Source: an uncultured Eubacterium sp. | GTDB taxonomy: Bacteria > Bacillota > Clostridia > Peptostreptococcales > Anaerovoracaceae | Length of the DNA stretch: 60,806 nt | NCBI GenBank assembly: GCA_937894585.1 | Contig: CALBGO010000028.1 | Location: forward strand, 1-60,806 | Reading direction: 5' to 3' | Shown: in pieces, positions 24,789-33,863 of the stretch | How positions within the stretch are numbered: position 1 is the stretch's first letter | Layout of the letters: every line of letters begins with the position of its first letter | Made by a program: the position numbers and the translations under genes | Notes under the pieces: generated by a model | Told to the model about the DNA's origin: nothing | The model's input: the letters and a program-made list of their open reading frames with translations, nothing else | The model's database searches: none

Positions 24789-27236
24789 TTACACCTCCTC
24801 TTTGTATGCGTTCATAGCTGTCTGCTTAAACAGCTGTCTTGCGTATCTTGCAGCCAGTAAAATGTACATCAGACACATTACAATATACAGAATCGCAAAG
24901 TCCTTCACAGAAAGGTAAGACATCAGCTGATTCAGCGTGCCTGCCTGAATTACATTTGTTTTCAGCAGAACCGCCAGCGCTGTACAGAGGAAAAATGCGA
25001 TATTGCCGACGACAAAAAGCTCCGTCTTTAACAGTCCGCTGCAATTCTGTTTTGTAGCGCCAAGCATTCTGACCGTTGAAAAATATACATTTCTCGATTT
25101 CAAAATCAGCTTGGTAATAAAATATGTGATGAAAAACAGTACAATCAGAATCCCCGCCAGCATAATCGTATACATGGTCGTCGCAATAATCTCCATACCC
25201 CCGTAGTAGCTTATCAGACCTTCGTGCACATAAAAAGCTTTATAACCTGCTTTTTCAATTTCCGCCCGGGTTGCTTCTGCCAGCTTTTCATTTTTCACAA
25301 GTATACTGGACTGGAAATTCCCCTTATCAAAAATCCTGTTGTAATCTTTCGGATTTACAAAAATACTTCCGCTGATTTCATCAAACTTATCCAGTCCCAG
25401 ATAATACTGCAGATTGTCTTTATTGTAGACAGCGCCTACGGTAAACCGGAAAGTATCTTCGAAATAGAGACTTTTGTTTACCAGCTTCAGCTCTTTCCCA
25501 AGAGGACTTTCCGAAAGACCGCCGATATCCTCAGGCACATAAATTTCTCCTTCGGGAACTTTATCGGATTCCAAAACAGAAGTCTCGCCCATCCCGGAGT
25601 TTCCGGTTAAAGTCAAATCGGCAAAGTGAATTTCCTGCACACATGATTTTTCCAGATTCGCTTTTCGAATAGCCGCCATAGTGTCGTCTCTGACACACAG
25701 ATATGCTTCATAGTACATATTTTCATGGCGAAGCCGTTCCTCTTCTTCCTCAGTAAAATATCCGTATCCTACAATTTTTATTTTGTCCTTCAAGAACTTA
25801 GTCCCCGAATTATCGTCAAAGAGCCATGATGATTTTCCCATCATAAGATCTATGACATCTGCGGCATAACCTTCCCGCGGAATGAGCAGTACAGCCTCTT
25901 TGCTGTTTTTCGGAAGTCTTCCTTCGGTGATTCGGTCCTTGTATACTGCCAGTTCTTCTGCCTGGCACATAGTGTAATATTGACTGCTCTCCAAATCATC
26001 CTGCAGACTGACCACCAAATCCATCATCGGATCATTCTTTACAATCCTGTCCACATTGGCAATGGTCTTAAGCTTATTGTAGTCCGATTCCGTAAGAACC
26101 TTTTTATCTTCCCTGCTGACGATAATTCTGTTTCTGTCTGTATTTGCAAAGAATTCATTATATCCCTGACCGGTAATCAGATTATTGATATTCATTACTG
26201 ACGCATACTGTCCGATGACTCCGGCACACAGAAAAACAAAAACCGTCAGAAGAAGCAGGAATTTTGCAGGAATATTAAAAGTATTGCGGACGCCCAGTCT
26301 TACCATATTTCCAAAGGAAAGAGCATCGGCTTTAGCCGTTTTCACGCTACTTTCTCCTGCGTGCCCATTGTCTTCGCCTGCTTTTGCGCCGCCGTCTGCC
26401 GCTAAACTGTCATTATCTGCTTTCGCACCGCTGCCGGCTGCTTTCACACTGCGCTCATCGGCTTCCGCCTGCGTTTCCTGTTCTGCTTCTGCCTGCCTTT
26501 TGTCAGTGCTGCCCGTTCCATCGGGATTTCCGGCATCACCTTTGAAAGAAACCGGCGCACCGCCGATTCTTTTATCCTCGGAAACTCTGCCGTCGTGCAT
26601 AGTGATTTTTCTGGTTACATAAGGCTCCACCTGATCATAGTTGTGGGTAACAATAATAATCAGTTTATCTCGGGACAGTTCGTGCAGCAGTTCTACAATT
26701 TCCGCTGCTGATTTACTGTCCAGATTTCCCGTCGGTTCGTCGGCAACGATAATCGGCGTCTCTTTCGCAAGCGCTCTTGCAATTGCCACACGCTGCTTCT
26801 GCCCTCCGGAAAGTTTGCTGGCTTTGGTCTTTTCATAATCGGAAAGCCCAACCTTCCCGATTATGTCTTTCACTTTCTGCGGAATTACACTCTTATCATA
26901 TCCGCTCATCAGAAGTACCAGCTCTACATTCTGATATACCGTATAGCTGTTAATCAGATTAAAGGTCTGAAAAATATTTCCGATATACTTCTTTCTGTAC
27001 TCCTCTAAATCCTCCTTGGAAAATCCGCTGGTCGGCTGACCCAGAATATACATTTCGCCTTCTTCAAAAGAATCCAGCCCGGAAATCACATTGAGCAGGG
27101 TGGATTTCCCGCTGCCGCTTTCACCGGTAATGGCTACAAATTCTCCGTTGTCAAAAGACAGGTCTACTTTGCTGAAGCCGGTAGAAACCATACCGTTTGC
27201 AGAGTAGAATTTTGACACCCGTTCCAGTCTTAACAT
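24789..27236 (-). CDS. ABC transporter, fused ATPase and FtsX-like permease (first of a pair)
   Basis: 815 residues with the same architecture as its neighbour: Walker A GESGSGKST (about 38-46), signature LSGGQKQ, Walker B IIVADEP and VTHNYD in the ATPase; a membrane segment around KFLLLLTVFVFLCAGVIG; an extracytoplasmic domain; and three C-terminal segments. The odd part is a linker of about 75 residues (roughly 235-310) made almost only of Ala, Gly, Glu, Asp, Ser and Lys, absent from its partner. It diverges from the C39-like peptidase gene. Two 11-bp direct repeats upstream (27358-27379) look like an OmpR-family activator site. Confidence 0.88.
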   Translation of the reverse strand: MLRLERVSKFYSANGMVSTGFSKVDLSFDNGEFVAITGESGSGKSTLLNVISGLDSFEEGEMYILGQPTSGFSKEDLEEYRKKYIGNIFQTFNLINSYTVYQNVELVLLMSGYDKSVIPQKVKDIIGKVGLSDYEKTKASKLSGGQKQRVAIARALAKETPIIVADEPTGNLDSKSAAEIVELLHELSRDKLIIIVTHNYDQVEPYVTRKITMHDGRVSEDKRIGGAPVSFKGDAGNPDGTGSTDKRQAEAEQETQAEADERSVKAAGSGAKADNDSLAADGGAKAGEDNGHAGESSVKTAKADALSFGNMVRLGVRNTFNIPAKFLLLLTVFVFLCAGVIGQYASVMNINNLITGQGYNEFFANTDRNRIIVSREDKKVLTESDYNKLKTIANVDRIVKNDPMMDLVVSLQDDLESSQYYTMCQAEELAVYKDRITEGRLPKNSKEAVLLIPREGYAADVIDLMMGKSSWLFDDNSGTKFLKDKIKIVGYGYFTEEEEERLRHENMYYEAYLCVRDDTMAAIRKANLEKSCVQEIHFADLTLTGNSGMGETSVLESDKVPEGEIYVPEDIGGLSESPLGKELKLVNKSLYFEDTFRFTVGAVYNKDNLQYYLGLDKFDEISGSIFVNPKDYNRIFDKGNFQSSILVKNEKLAEATRAEIEKAGYKAFYVHEGLISYYGGMEIIATTMYTIMLAGILIVLFFITYFITKLILKSRNVYFSTVRMLGATKQNCSGLLKTELFVVGNIAFFLCTALAVLLKTNVIQAGTLNQLMSYLSVKDFAILYIVMCLMYILLAARYARQLFKQTAMNAYKEEV

Positions 27237-27357
27237 AACTTTTCCCCTTTCTTGACTCCGCCAAAGGTCACAGCCCGCTGCGTTCTCGGCGGTTCGGATA
27301 CCTTACTATAGCACACAGCCTCTTTCCCCGTCTATGCAAAGAGAGCATTCTTAAGAA

Positions 27358-27379
27358 ATGTAAGAAAGATGTAAGAAAA
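27358..27379. promoter_or_regulatory. Two 11-bp direct repeats, likely OmpR-family regulator site
   Basis: ATGTAAGAAAG and ATGTAAGAAAA are directly adjacent with an 11-bp period, the spacing used by PhoB/VanR-type regulators. They lie about 50 bp upstream of the ABC -10 box. A regulator of this class is encoded at 38731-39438, but a link is only possible. Confidence 0.45.
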
Positions 27380-27456
27380 ACGCACCTCATTCTGTCAATA
27401 CAGCCACAGTTCTGCAAAAGGCGCGGAAGACACTTGCTGATATAATCTGTAAAGCA

Positions 27457-27485
27457 TTGACAAGATATAAACACTCCGATATAAT
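27457..27485 (+). promoter_or_regulatory. Consensus sigma-A promoter of the C39-like peptidase gene
   Basis: TTGACA (27457-27462), 17-bp spacer, TATAAT (27480-27485): a perfect match to both boxes. The leader is about 130 nt and begins with the dyad TAAGAAAA/TTTTCTTA. Confidence 0.8.
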
Positions 27486-27621
27486 ATAAGAAAAATTATT
27501 ATTTTCTTACAATTCAAAACAACAATAAAAACTCAGAAAGGACCGGTACGGACCAATGTGGAAGTTTTGCTGAAAAACGGTAAAATCTAATGTTACTTTG
27601 AAAATGCGAGGTGATGTTAAA

Positions 27622-28419
27622 ATGAAAAGAATCCTTATGATAGCTGCATTTACATCCTGCCTTCTCATCTCAGCCGCAGCTCTTTCCTTTGCAGATACAG
27701 ACGAAGCATACAGACAAAAGCAGTTAGAACAATCGCCCGATTATTATTCCGAAGAAAACCAGAAGGAAATCGCAGAATTACAGAAAAAAGTAGACGACTA
27801 CATGTACTTGAAAAAACAGCTGGAACAATCTCCGGAATACTATTCCGAAGAAAACCAGAAAGAAATTGCAGAGCTGCAGGAAAAAGTAAAGCAATATCTG
27901 GCTAATGATATAAGCATTAAGGTAAGAAGCCAAATTCTTGATATTACTATGTATAAACAGGAAAACAAATATTACTGCGGACCTGCAACAGCGCAGATGG
28001 CAATCTATTTTGGAAACTCTACATTATATTCCCAGTCCAAGCTGGCAAACTACATGAATACCATCAGTGCAGACGGCACTTATGTTTATCAGATGCGCAG
28101 AGGCATTAACAACTACTGGCCAAAAGGAAATTATAAAGAAGTGACTACTTCCGGCATGGCTTTTAAAAACGGATTGATATACAGCATTGACAAGAGAAGA
28201 CCTGTTCCATGTCATGTGATGACCGGCAGACTTCCCGGTTATAACGGTCATTCTGTAGGGCATTATGTACTTGCCAGAGGATATGACTCCGGCAAAAACA
28301 GAGTATACTACATTGACCCTCACTATGATGATGCCTATTACGGTCGTCATTATTGCCTGTATACTACAATGACAAATGCCATTAACGATAATGCCGGCTA
28401 TTACATTATGGCAAATTAG
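27622..28419 (+). CDS. Secreted C39-like cysteine peptidase with internal repeat
   Basis: 265 residues. A signal peptide (residues 1-24, ending LSFA-DT) implies export. Residues 34-65 and 66-97 are a 32-residue tandem duplication starting QLEQSP-YYSEENQKEIAEL; it is also near-identical at the DNA level (96-bp period), so it is recent or kept homogeneous. The C-terminal domain is papain-like of the C39_2 type: Cys119 in YYCGPATAQMAIYF, His214 in GHSVGHYVLARGYD and Asp232 in YIDPHYDD. I chose the ATG at 27622, preceded by GAGGTGATG, over 27598. Its substrate is unknown. It shares a control region with a two-protein peptide-type ABC exporter, so a maturation or self-protection role is possible but unproven. 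Confidence 0.8.
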   Translation: MKRILMIAAFTSCLLISAAALSFADTDEAYRQKQLEQSPDYYSEENQKEIAELQKKVDDYMYLKKQLEQSPEYYSEENQKEIAELQEKVKQYLANDISIKVRSQILDITMYKQENKYYCGPATAQMAIYFGNSTLYSQSKLANYMNTISADGTYVYQMRRGINNYWPKGNYKEVTTSGMAFKNGLIYSIDKRRPVPCHVMTGRLPGYNGHSVGHYVLARGYDSGKNRVYYIDPHYDDAYYGRHYCLYTTMTNAINDNAGYYIMAN

Positions 28420-28441
28420 AAATTCATCGTGAGTCTTTTAC

Positions 28442-28485
28442 AGATTGCAGAAGTGCAGTATTCTATTTTACAGCTTCTGCAATCT
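28442..28485 (+). terminator. Hairpin after the C39-like gene
   Basis: Perfect 12-bp arms AGATTGCAGAAG and CTTCTGCAATCT, loop of 20, followed by TGCATTTT. Probably a terminator or attenuator before the lipoprotein gene. Confidence 0.6.
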
Positions 28486-28515
28486 TGCATTTTATCAGGA
28501 AAGGATATGCCCGTT

Positions 28516-29602
28516 ATGAAAACAAAAATTATCATAATAACAGCATTGATTATTTCATCGTGCCTGATCAATTGTTCGTGTGTATCGAAAGCATCTATAT
28601 TCGAGAAGGTTGAAATACCCGGTTTAGAAAATAACCGCAAGTTTATTACAAGTCTTTGCTATACAAACGAAAATGAACTTATTTTTTCAAAAGGTTCAAG
28701 AAAAGAAGTAATAGAAGGTCCTTATATAGATACGGACAGTATCATCAGATATGACTTAAAAGAAAAAAAAAATTACAGACAAGTTCAAGATTAATAAAGA
28801 AAATTATATCTGCAATATTGTACCTTATAACGAAGGAGTAGTATATTCTTCTTATGAATTGAAGGAGAATACAGACACTTATGAATGGAAAATTTCATAT
28901 TTAGACAAAAAAGAGAAAAAATTGCTTGATAAGGGAATATGTACTTCTTACGACCGGATTCCTCAACCGATTCTGATAAAAGAAGTCCCCCTCTATTTGT
29001 TTGAAGATATAGCAGCAGAAAATGAGACAATTAAACACTATTCCTGCGGAGTCAAACAGATTTCAGGAATGCAGGCAGAAATCATTATGCAGACCGATGA
29101 TTTCAGTCTATTAGAAACCACATTAGCTACCAATGGCAAAGAATACTGTTTTTTAGCCATCCGGCATCAGAAACCATATTGCTATATAGGAGACTTAGAA
29201 GGTATCAAACATAATTTTGATATTGGCGGTAGAATCGGCTCTTTTGCTATAAATAAAGACTATGCTGCCATTTCGATTGAAACCGGTCAAACGGATTCGG
29301 CAGAAGGTGTATACAGTTTGGTGACCTTCGATTTAAAAAACGGGCGAACAGAGAAATATGCTACGGAAGAGTTTCTCTATCGTCTGAAAGGAGGCCCGGG
29401 AAAGCACTGTCTCTGCGTCGACTGGACCTTCGCTCCGTATGAAGTGACACTTAAAAACGGCAGACTGAGAGAGCTTTCCATGCCCGAAAAATTTTCTATA
29501 GAGCCGGCAATAAGTTTTTATCCTCTGAACGAAAATACATATCTGGCACAATTTCTTTTAGAAGGTGATGACATTGCGTATTACACAGTTCAAATGGAAT
29601 AA
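28516..29602 (+). pseudogene. Lipoprotein gene split by a frameshift in an A10 tract
   Basis: A signal peptide with a Cys near residue 20 (SCLINCSC) begins a protein of about 361 codons. The first frame runs from 28516 to a TAA at 28794. Removing one A from the run of ten A at 28763-28772 joins it without a break to the frame that ends at 29602, giving ...DLKEKKITDKFKINKENYIC.... The residues before and after are consistent with a beta-propeller-like lipoprotein (repeated patterns such as ITSLCYTNENELIF, SFAINKDYAAISI, SLVTFDLKNGRTEKY). I do not recognise a family. The tract is typical of slipped-strand mispairing, so the gene may be off in this cell, phase-variable, rescued by slippage, or misread in sequencing. 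Confidence 0.7.
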
Positions 29603-29748
29603 TAACAACAAAAAGCATTTCTGTAAAATTTCCCGGATTCATTAGACTCCTCAAGTATTAGTATTAAATCGCCTGTCACAAGATTGTTCTTTAATTAACC
29701 GCGAACCTCCTCTCTCTTTTTTTACCATAGTCAGAGTTTACAGTGCCC

Positions 29749-29778
29749 TTGCAAACACTACTGCAAAAATGCTATAAT
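29749..29778 (+). promoter_or_regulatory. Promoter of alr
   Basis: TTGCAA (29749-29754), 18-bp spacer, TATAAT (29773-29778). The leader is about 40 nt. Confidence 0.65.
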
Positions 29779-29822
29779 ATTTTAGGAATTTTACGAAATA
29801 AAGCAGAAAGGACTTAACAGCT

Positions 29823-30962
29823 ATGTATAAGGACGCTATCAGACCCGCATGGGCCGAAATCAATTTGAGCAACCTGGATTACAACATTAAAAGTATCCGG
29901 GCCAAAGTAGGCGCCGATAAAGAGTTAATCGGCGTAATCAAAGCAGACGCTTACGGACACGGGTCAGTAATGTGTGCAGATGTTTTAAGAAAAAACGGAG
30001 TAAAAACCTTCGCAGTTGCGACCCTTCAGGAAGCTGTTACCCTGCGTGAAGCGGGTGCAGCCGAAGAAATCATTATGCTGGGTCTGACACCTGATATGTA
30101 CGCAGACACCATTGCAGAATACGACATTACGCCTGTAGTCTGCAGCGCCGCAAACGCAAAAGCAATCAGTGATGCTGCAGCAGCCTTAGGAAAAACCGTT
30201 TCAGGTCTTGTTGCCGTAGATACCGGTATGGGCAGAATCGGCTATCTTGCCGATGATATTGAAAACGCTGTATTCGACATTAAGAAGATGACAACCCTTC
30301 CTAACTTCAAAATCAAAGGACTGTTCTCCCATATGTCCACAGCCGACGCTTACGACAAAACTTATTCCCATCAGCAGGAAGATAAATACAACCGGTTCTA
30401 CAATGCTCTGATACAGGCAGGAATCGAAGTTCCGATGAGAACCCTCGCCAACAGCGCTTCCATTATGGAGCTTCCGACAATCCACTTCGATGCAGTTCGT
30501 CCGGGTATTATCCTTTACGGCTGTTATCCTTCCAACGAAGTAGATAAAAACCAGCTCTCCATCAAGCCGGTTATGTCTGTAAAGGCAAACATCGTACATC
30601 TGAAAGATGTTCCGGAAGACTTCTCCGTAGGCTACGGCAGAAAATATATCTCTAAAAAACCTGCCAGAATCGCTACAATCGCCCTCGGTTATGCAGACGG
30701 ATATCCTCGTCCTTACTCTGCTCAGGCGAAAGTTATCGTCAACGGCGTTGTATGCCCGATTGCCGGAAACATCTGTATGGACCAGTGTATGATTGATGTA
30801 TCCGCCGTGCCTGATGTAAAGGTCGGAGATGAAGTTATTGTTATGGGAACCGACGGAGTCAACACCATTTTAGCAGACGACATCGCAGAAGCCACCGGCA
30901 CCATTAACTACGAAATCTGCTGCGCTTTCGGTCAGAGACTGCCGAAGGTTTATGTCAAATAA
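29823..30962 (+). CDS. alr: Alanine racemase
   Basis: PLP enzyme that interconverts L- and D-alanine for peptidoglycan. 379 residues, standard length. Lys40 in VIKADAYGHG forms the Schiff base; the second catalytic residue is the Tyr in VGYGRKYIS (about residue 268). IALGYADGYPR and GNICMDQCMIDVS are further conserved blocks. AGAAAGGA precedes the ATG. It is monocistronic, with its own promoter and terminator. Confidence 0.97.
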   Translation: MYKDAIRPAWAEINLSNLDYNIKSIRAKVGADKELIGVIKADAYGHGSVMCADVLRKNGVKTFAVATLQEAVTLREAGAAEEIIMLGLTPDMYADTIAEYDITPVVCSAANAKAISDAAAALGKTVSGLVAVDTGMGRIGYLADDIENAVFDIKKMTTLPNFKIKGLFSHMSTADAYDKTYSHQQEDKYNRFYNALIQAGIEVPMRTLANSASIMELPTIHFDAVRPGIILYGCYPSNEVDKNQLSIKPVMSVKANIVHLKDVPEDFSVGYGRKYISKKPARIATIALGYADGYPRPYSAQAKVIVNGVVCPIAGNICMDQCMIDVSAVPDVKVGDEVIVMGTDGVNTILADDIAEATGTINYEICCAFGQRLPKVYVK

Positions 30963-31350
30963 ATTCTTGTGGAATAAGATTATATAGAATAACCGTACGC
31001 TAAGTATATGCGAAGCCGTACCGAACAATCTCCCCTCTGAAGTTTTATCCGGTACGGTTTTTTTATTGCCAGACTCCGTAGATCATCAGAAAAAATCAAT
31101 TTCAGAAAAGATTACTTTTAGAAAAGAACTTCAAGTCAAACAGTGCATAACAAACAAAAAAACGGACTTTATACCGAATTCCCTCTGTTTTCATTCGTAA
31201 TTTCCTCGTTTTTTCCTTCCCAATTTACAAAATTCCCGTTTTTATTCGTAAAAATCGTGAACAAAGCTCTGGACTTTATCGGATTAGCATATATAATATA
31301 AGTTGTAATTCTATTTCTTGTATAAATTTAGCTGAAAAGGAGAACTTCAT
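30963..31350. other. Spacer between alr and the purine permease
   Basis: Contains the alr terminator, a pair of direct repeats, TTTTCATTCGTAA (31188-31200) and TTTTTATTCGTAA (31239-31251), and a TATAAT box (31292-31297) for the permease. No purine riboswitch core is visible. The repeats may be an operator. Confidence 0.55.
31016..31064 (+). terminator. Terminator of alr
   Basis: CCGTACCG and CGGTACGG form an 8-bp stem, followed by TTTTTTT. Confidence 0.8.
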
Positions 31351-32718
31351 ATGGAGAAATTTTTTAAGCTGAAGGAACATGGTACCGATGTGCGAACTGA
31401 AATCATCGCCGGCGCCACCACCTTCCTTTCAATGGTTTACATTCTGGCAGTCAATCCGGGTATGCTGGCAGCAGCAGGTCTTGACAGCGCTGCCGTATTT
31501 ACTGCAACCGCTGTTTCCGCAGCAATCGCAACACTGTTTATGGCATTCTTTGCAAACTATCCGGTTGCCCTTGCTTCCGGTATGGGGCTTAACGCTTACT
31601 TCGCCTATTCCGTCTGCATCCCCCTTGCGGAACAGGGCGTGACCGATCCGTACAAAATCGCTCTGGCTGCTGTTCTTGTGGAAGGTATCGTATTCGTACT
31701 CCTTTCCCTGTGCAATTTCAGAGAAAAGCTGGTAAACGATGTTCCTGCCAACCTGAAGTACGGTATTACCGCAGGTATCGGGCTCTTCATTACCTTTATC
31801 GGTCTGAAAGGCGCAGGTATTGTTATTCCGGATGCTTCTACTTTAGTAAATTTAGGTTCTTTCAGTTCACCGCAGTTTATTCTTGCTGTTGTGGGGCTGA
31901 TTATCGTAGCTGCATTATACCACTTTAATGTAAAGGGTTATATCTTAATCGGAATTCTGGCAACCTGGATTCTGGGTATGGGCGCAGAAGCTGTCGGCTG
32001 GTACCAGGTTGATCCGGAAGCAGGCATATATTCTCTGTTCCCGAACTTTGACGGCGCAAGCTTTATCCCTGCTGCTCCGACCATGTTCGCGTTTGACTTC
32101 GAATGGATCGGAGCCCATATCATCGACTTTGCAGTTATCGTTTTCTCATTCCTTTATGTAGACCTGTTCGATACTGTAGGAACATTGATCGGTGTTGCCT
32201 CCAAAGGAAATCTTCTGGACGAAAACGGAAATCTTCCGAAGGTAAAAGGCGCACTGATGGCTGATGCCTGCGGTACGATTCTCGGCGCATGCATGGGTAC
32301 TTCCACTGTAACAAGCTATGTTGAATCCAGCGCCGGTGTTGCCAACGGAGGAAGAACCGGTCTGACTGCGGTTACCACTGCGGTTCTGTTCATCGTCGCT
32401 CTGTTCTTCTCCCCGATCTTCCTTGCTATTCCGTCCTTTGCAACCACACCTGCACTGGTTTGGGTAGGTCTTCTGATGATCGGCGCAGTAAAGAATATGC
32501 ACTTCGACGGCGATATCGCCGATGTGGTAGGCGGCTTCCTGGCACTGATTATGATGCCGTTTACTTATTCCATCGCTAACGGCATTATGTTCGGTATTCT
32601 GGCATGGGTTATCCTGAAGGTTCTGACAGGAAAAGCAAAGGACATTCCTTGGGTAATGGTAGTTTCCTTCTTCCTGTTCCTGATTCGTGCGGTTACATTG
32701 GTTATACAAGCAGCTTAA
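31351..32718 (+). CDS. NCS2-family purine permease (AzgA/PbuG type)
   Basis: 455 residues with about 13 membrane segments. The N-terminal block DVRTEIIAGATTFLSMVYI and the signature SGMGLNAYFAYSV place it in the AzgA branch of NCS2, proton symporters for adenine, guanine or hypoxanthine. Further family motifs are GITAGIGLFITFIGLKGAG, DLFDTVGTLIGVA and GTSTVTSYVESSAGVANGGRTG (key residues T-S-x-ESS-G). The ATG has AAGGAG. It stands alone between terminators. The exact purine cannot be assigned. Confidence 0.92.
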   Translation: MEKFFKLKEHGTDVRTEIIAGATTFLSMVYILAVNPGMLAAAGLDSAAVFTATAVSAAIATLFMAFFANYPVALASGMGLNAYFAYSVCIPLAEQGVTDPYKIALAAVLVEGIVFVLLSLCNFREKLVNDVPANLKYGITAGIGLFITFIGLKGAGIVIPDASTLVNLGSFSSPQFILAVVGLIIVAALYHFNVKGYILIGILATWILGMGAEAVGWYQVDPEAGIYSLFPNFDGASFIPAAPTMFAFDFEWIGAHIIDFAVIVFSFLYVDLFDTVGTLIGVASKGNLLDENGNLPKVKGALMADACGTILGACMGTSTVTSYVESSAGVANGGRTGLTAVTTAVLFIVALFFSPIFLAIPSFATTPALVWVGLLMIGAVKNMHFDGDIADVVGGFLALIMMPFTYSIANGIMFGILAWVILKVLTGKAKDIPWVMVVSFFLFLIRAVTLVIQAA

Positions 32719-32868
32719 AATAAATACAGCTTTCGGCATCGCAAAGCCGCATACAGAATATGATATGTATAAATCCACTTATCTGTGAGCGAAAATGCCG
32801 AAAACTACTGTCTAAAAACCTTAACAAATACAGGACACAAAGGCTTAGCCGAAGCGAACCTGCTTATA

Positions 32869-32904
32869 TAAAAGAGCTGATACACAAAATATCAGCTCTT
32901 TTTT
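32869..32904. terminator. Bidirectional terminator
   Basis: AAAAGAGCTGATA and TATCAGCTCTTTTTT with a seven-base loop. It serves the permease gene on the plus strand and the glycosyltransferase operon on the minus strand. Confidence 0.85.
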
Positions 32905-32924
32905 AACAGGAAGGAAAATCCTTT

Positions 32925-33863
32925 TTAATTTCGTTCTTTTACTATGTAAACAGGTCTTCTTTTATTCTCCAGATAATCTTTGGATACATAAGCCCCTAAA
33001 ATGTATATAAACATCATCTGCAAACTGCCTGACAGCAGCACAATAAATACCAGAACATCCAGTCCGCTTACGGCATTAGGCTGCCGAAAACTTTGAAAAA
33101 GCTGCACTGCCATAAATCCTATACCGGAAAGAAACAGCAAAGCCCCTATCACTCCCGCAAATTTCAGCGGCGCCGTAGAGAAAGACAGAATCCCTTCAAA
33201 TGCATAGGCAAACAGGCTTTTAAAATTCCACTTGCTGTTTCCCGCGGCTCGCTCTGCATTTTCATATTCTATCCATTCCGTTTCAAATCCCACAAATGAA
33301 AACAATCCTTTCATATAGCGGTTGTATTCCCGCATCTCCAAAATTGCCGAAACTACCTTGCGGTTCATCATACGAAAATCTCCATGACCGTCGGACATAT
33401 CCATATGAGTAAGCTTTTTGCTGATTTTATAAAAAGATCTGGAAAAAAAGCTGCGCAGAAATCCGTCGCCTTCTCTGCCTTTTCGAAATCCTCCGCAGCA
33501 GTCACAAGTTCCACTTCTGACTCTTCGGTACATTTCGGGAAGCAGCTCCGGCGGGTGCTGCAAATCCGCATCCATAATCACACAGTAATCGCCCCGGGCT
33601 TCCGAAAGCCCCGCATACATACCCGCCTCCTTGCCGAAATTTCTTGAAAAAACAATATAATGAACCTTTTCGTCCTTTGCGGCGATGTTTTTTATAACAG
33701 AAAGAGTCCCGTCGCTGCTGCCGTCATCCACAAAAACGAATTCAAAATCGGCCTCCTCAATTTCGGCGAGTGCCTGTCCTGTTTCTCTGTAAAACAGCGG
33801 AAGAGATTCCTCTTCATTGTAACACGGAACAATCACACTGATTAAATCCTTCCCCTTACTCAT
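32925..33863 (-). CDS. GT2 polyprenyl-phosphate glycosyltransferase (CsbB/GtrB-like)
   Basis: Transfers a sugar from a nucleotide donor to undecaprenyl phosphate on the inner face of the membrane. About 312 residues: a GT-A domain with IVPCYNEEESL, VDDGSSDGT and the metal-binding DADLQHPPE, a helix with SDGHGDFRMMNRKV, and two C-terminal membrane segments (FAGVIGALLFLSGIGFM and VLVFIVLLSGSLQMMFIYIL). I use the ATG at 33863, which overlaps the gtrA stop and has AAAGGAGT; an upstream GTG at 33872 is less likely. It is third in an operon with GtrA and YfhO, the same trio as B. subtilis CsbB, GtcA and YfhO, which decorate lipoteichoic acid with GlcNAc. Confidence 0.9.
   Translation of the reverse strand: MSKGKDLISVIVPCYNEEESLPLFYRETGQALAEIEEADFEFVFVDDGSSDGTLSVIKNIAAKDEKVHYIVFSRNFGKEAGMYAGLSEARGDYCVIMDADLQHPPELLPEMYRRVRSGTCDCCGGFRKGREGDGFLRSFFSRSFYKISKKLTHMDMSDGHGDFRMMNRKVVSAILEMREYNRYMKGLFSFVGFETEWIEYENAERAAGNSKWNFKSLFAYAFEGILSFSTAPLKFAGVIGALLFLSGIGFMAVQLFQSFRQPNAVSGLDVLVFIVLLSGSLQMMFIYILGAYVSKDYLENKRRPVYIVKERN

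Larger units (their letters stand above)
27237..27621. other. Divergent control region between the ABC pair and the C39-like gene
   Basis: 385 bp without a gene. It holds a TATAGT box for the ABC genes (around 27305-27310, minus), two 11-bp direct repeats (27358-27379), a consensus promoter for the peptidase (27457-27485) and a small dyad, TAAGAAAA/TTTTCTTA, right after that promoter (27487-27510). Confidence 0.65.

Noticed and set aside
22347..27236. Bacteriocin or lanthipeptide cluster
   Set aside because: Only the exporter-like proteins and a C39-like peptidase are present; no precursor with a double-Gly leader and no modification enzyme were found on either strand nearby.
31100..31350. 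Purine riboswitch before the NCS2 permease
   Set aside because: The conserved junction and loop sequences (TATA...GTCTCTAC-type core) are not visible.
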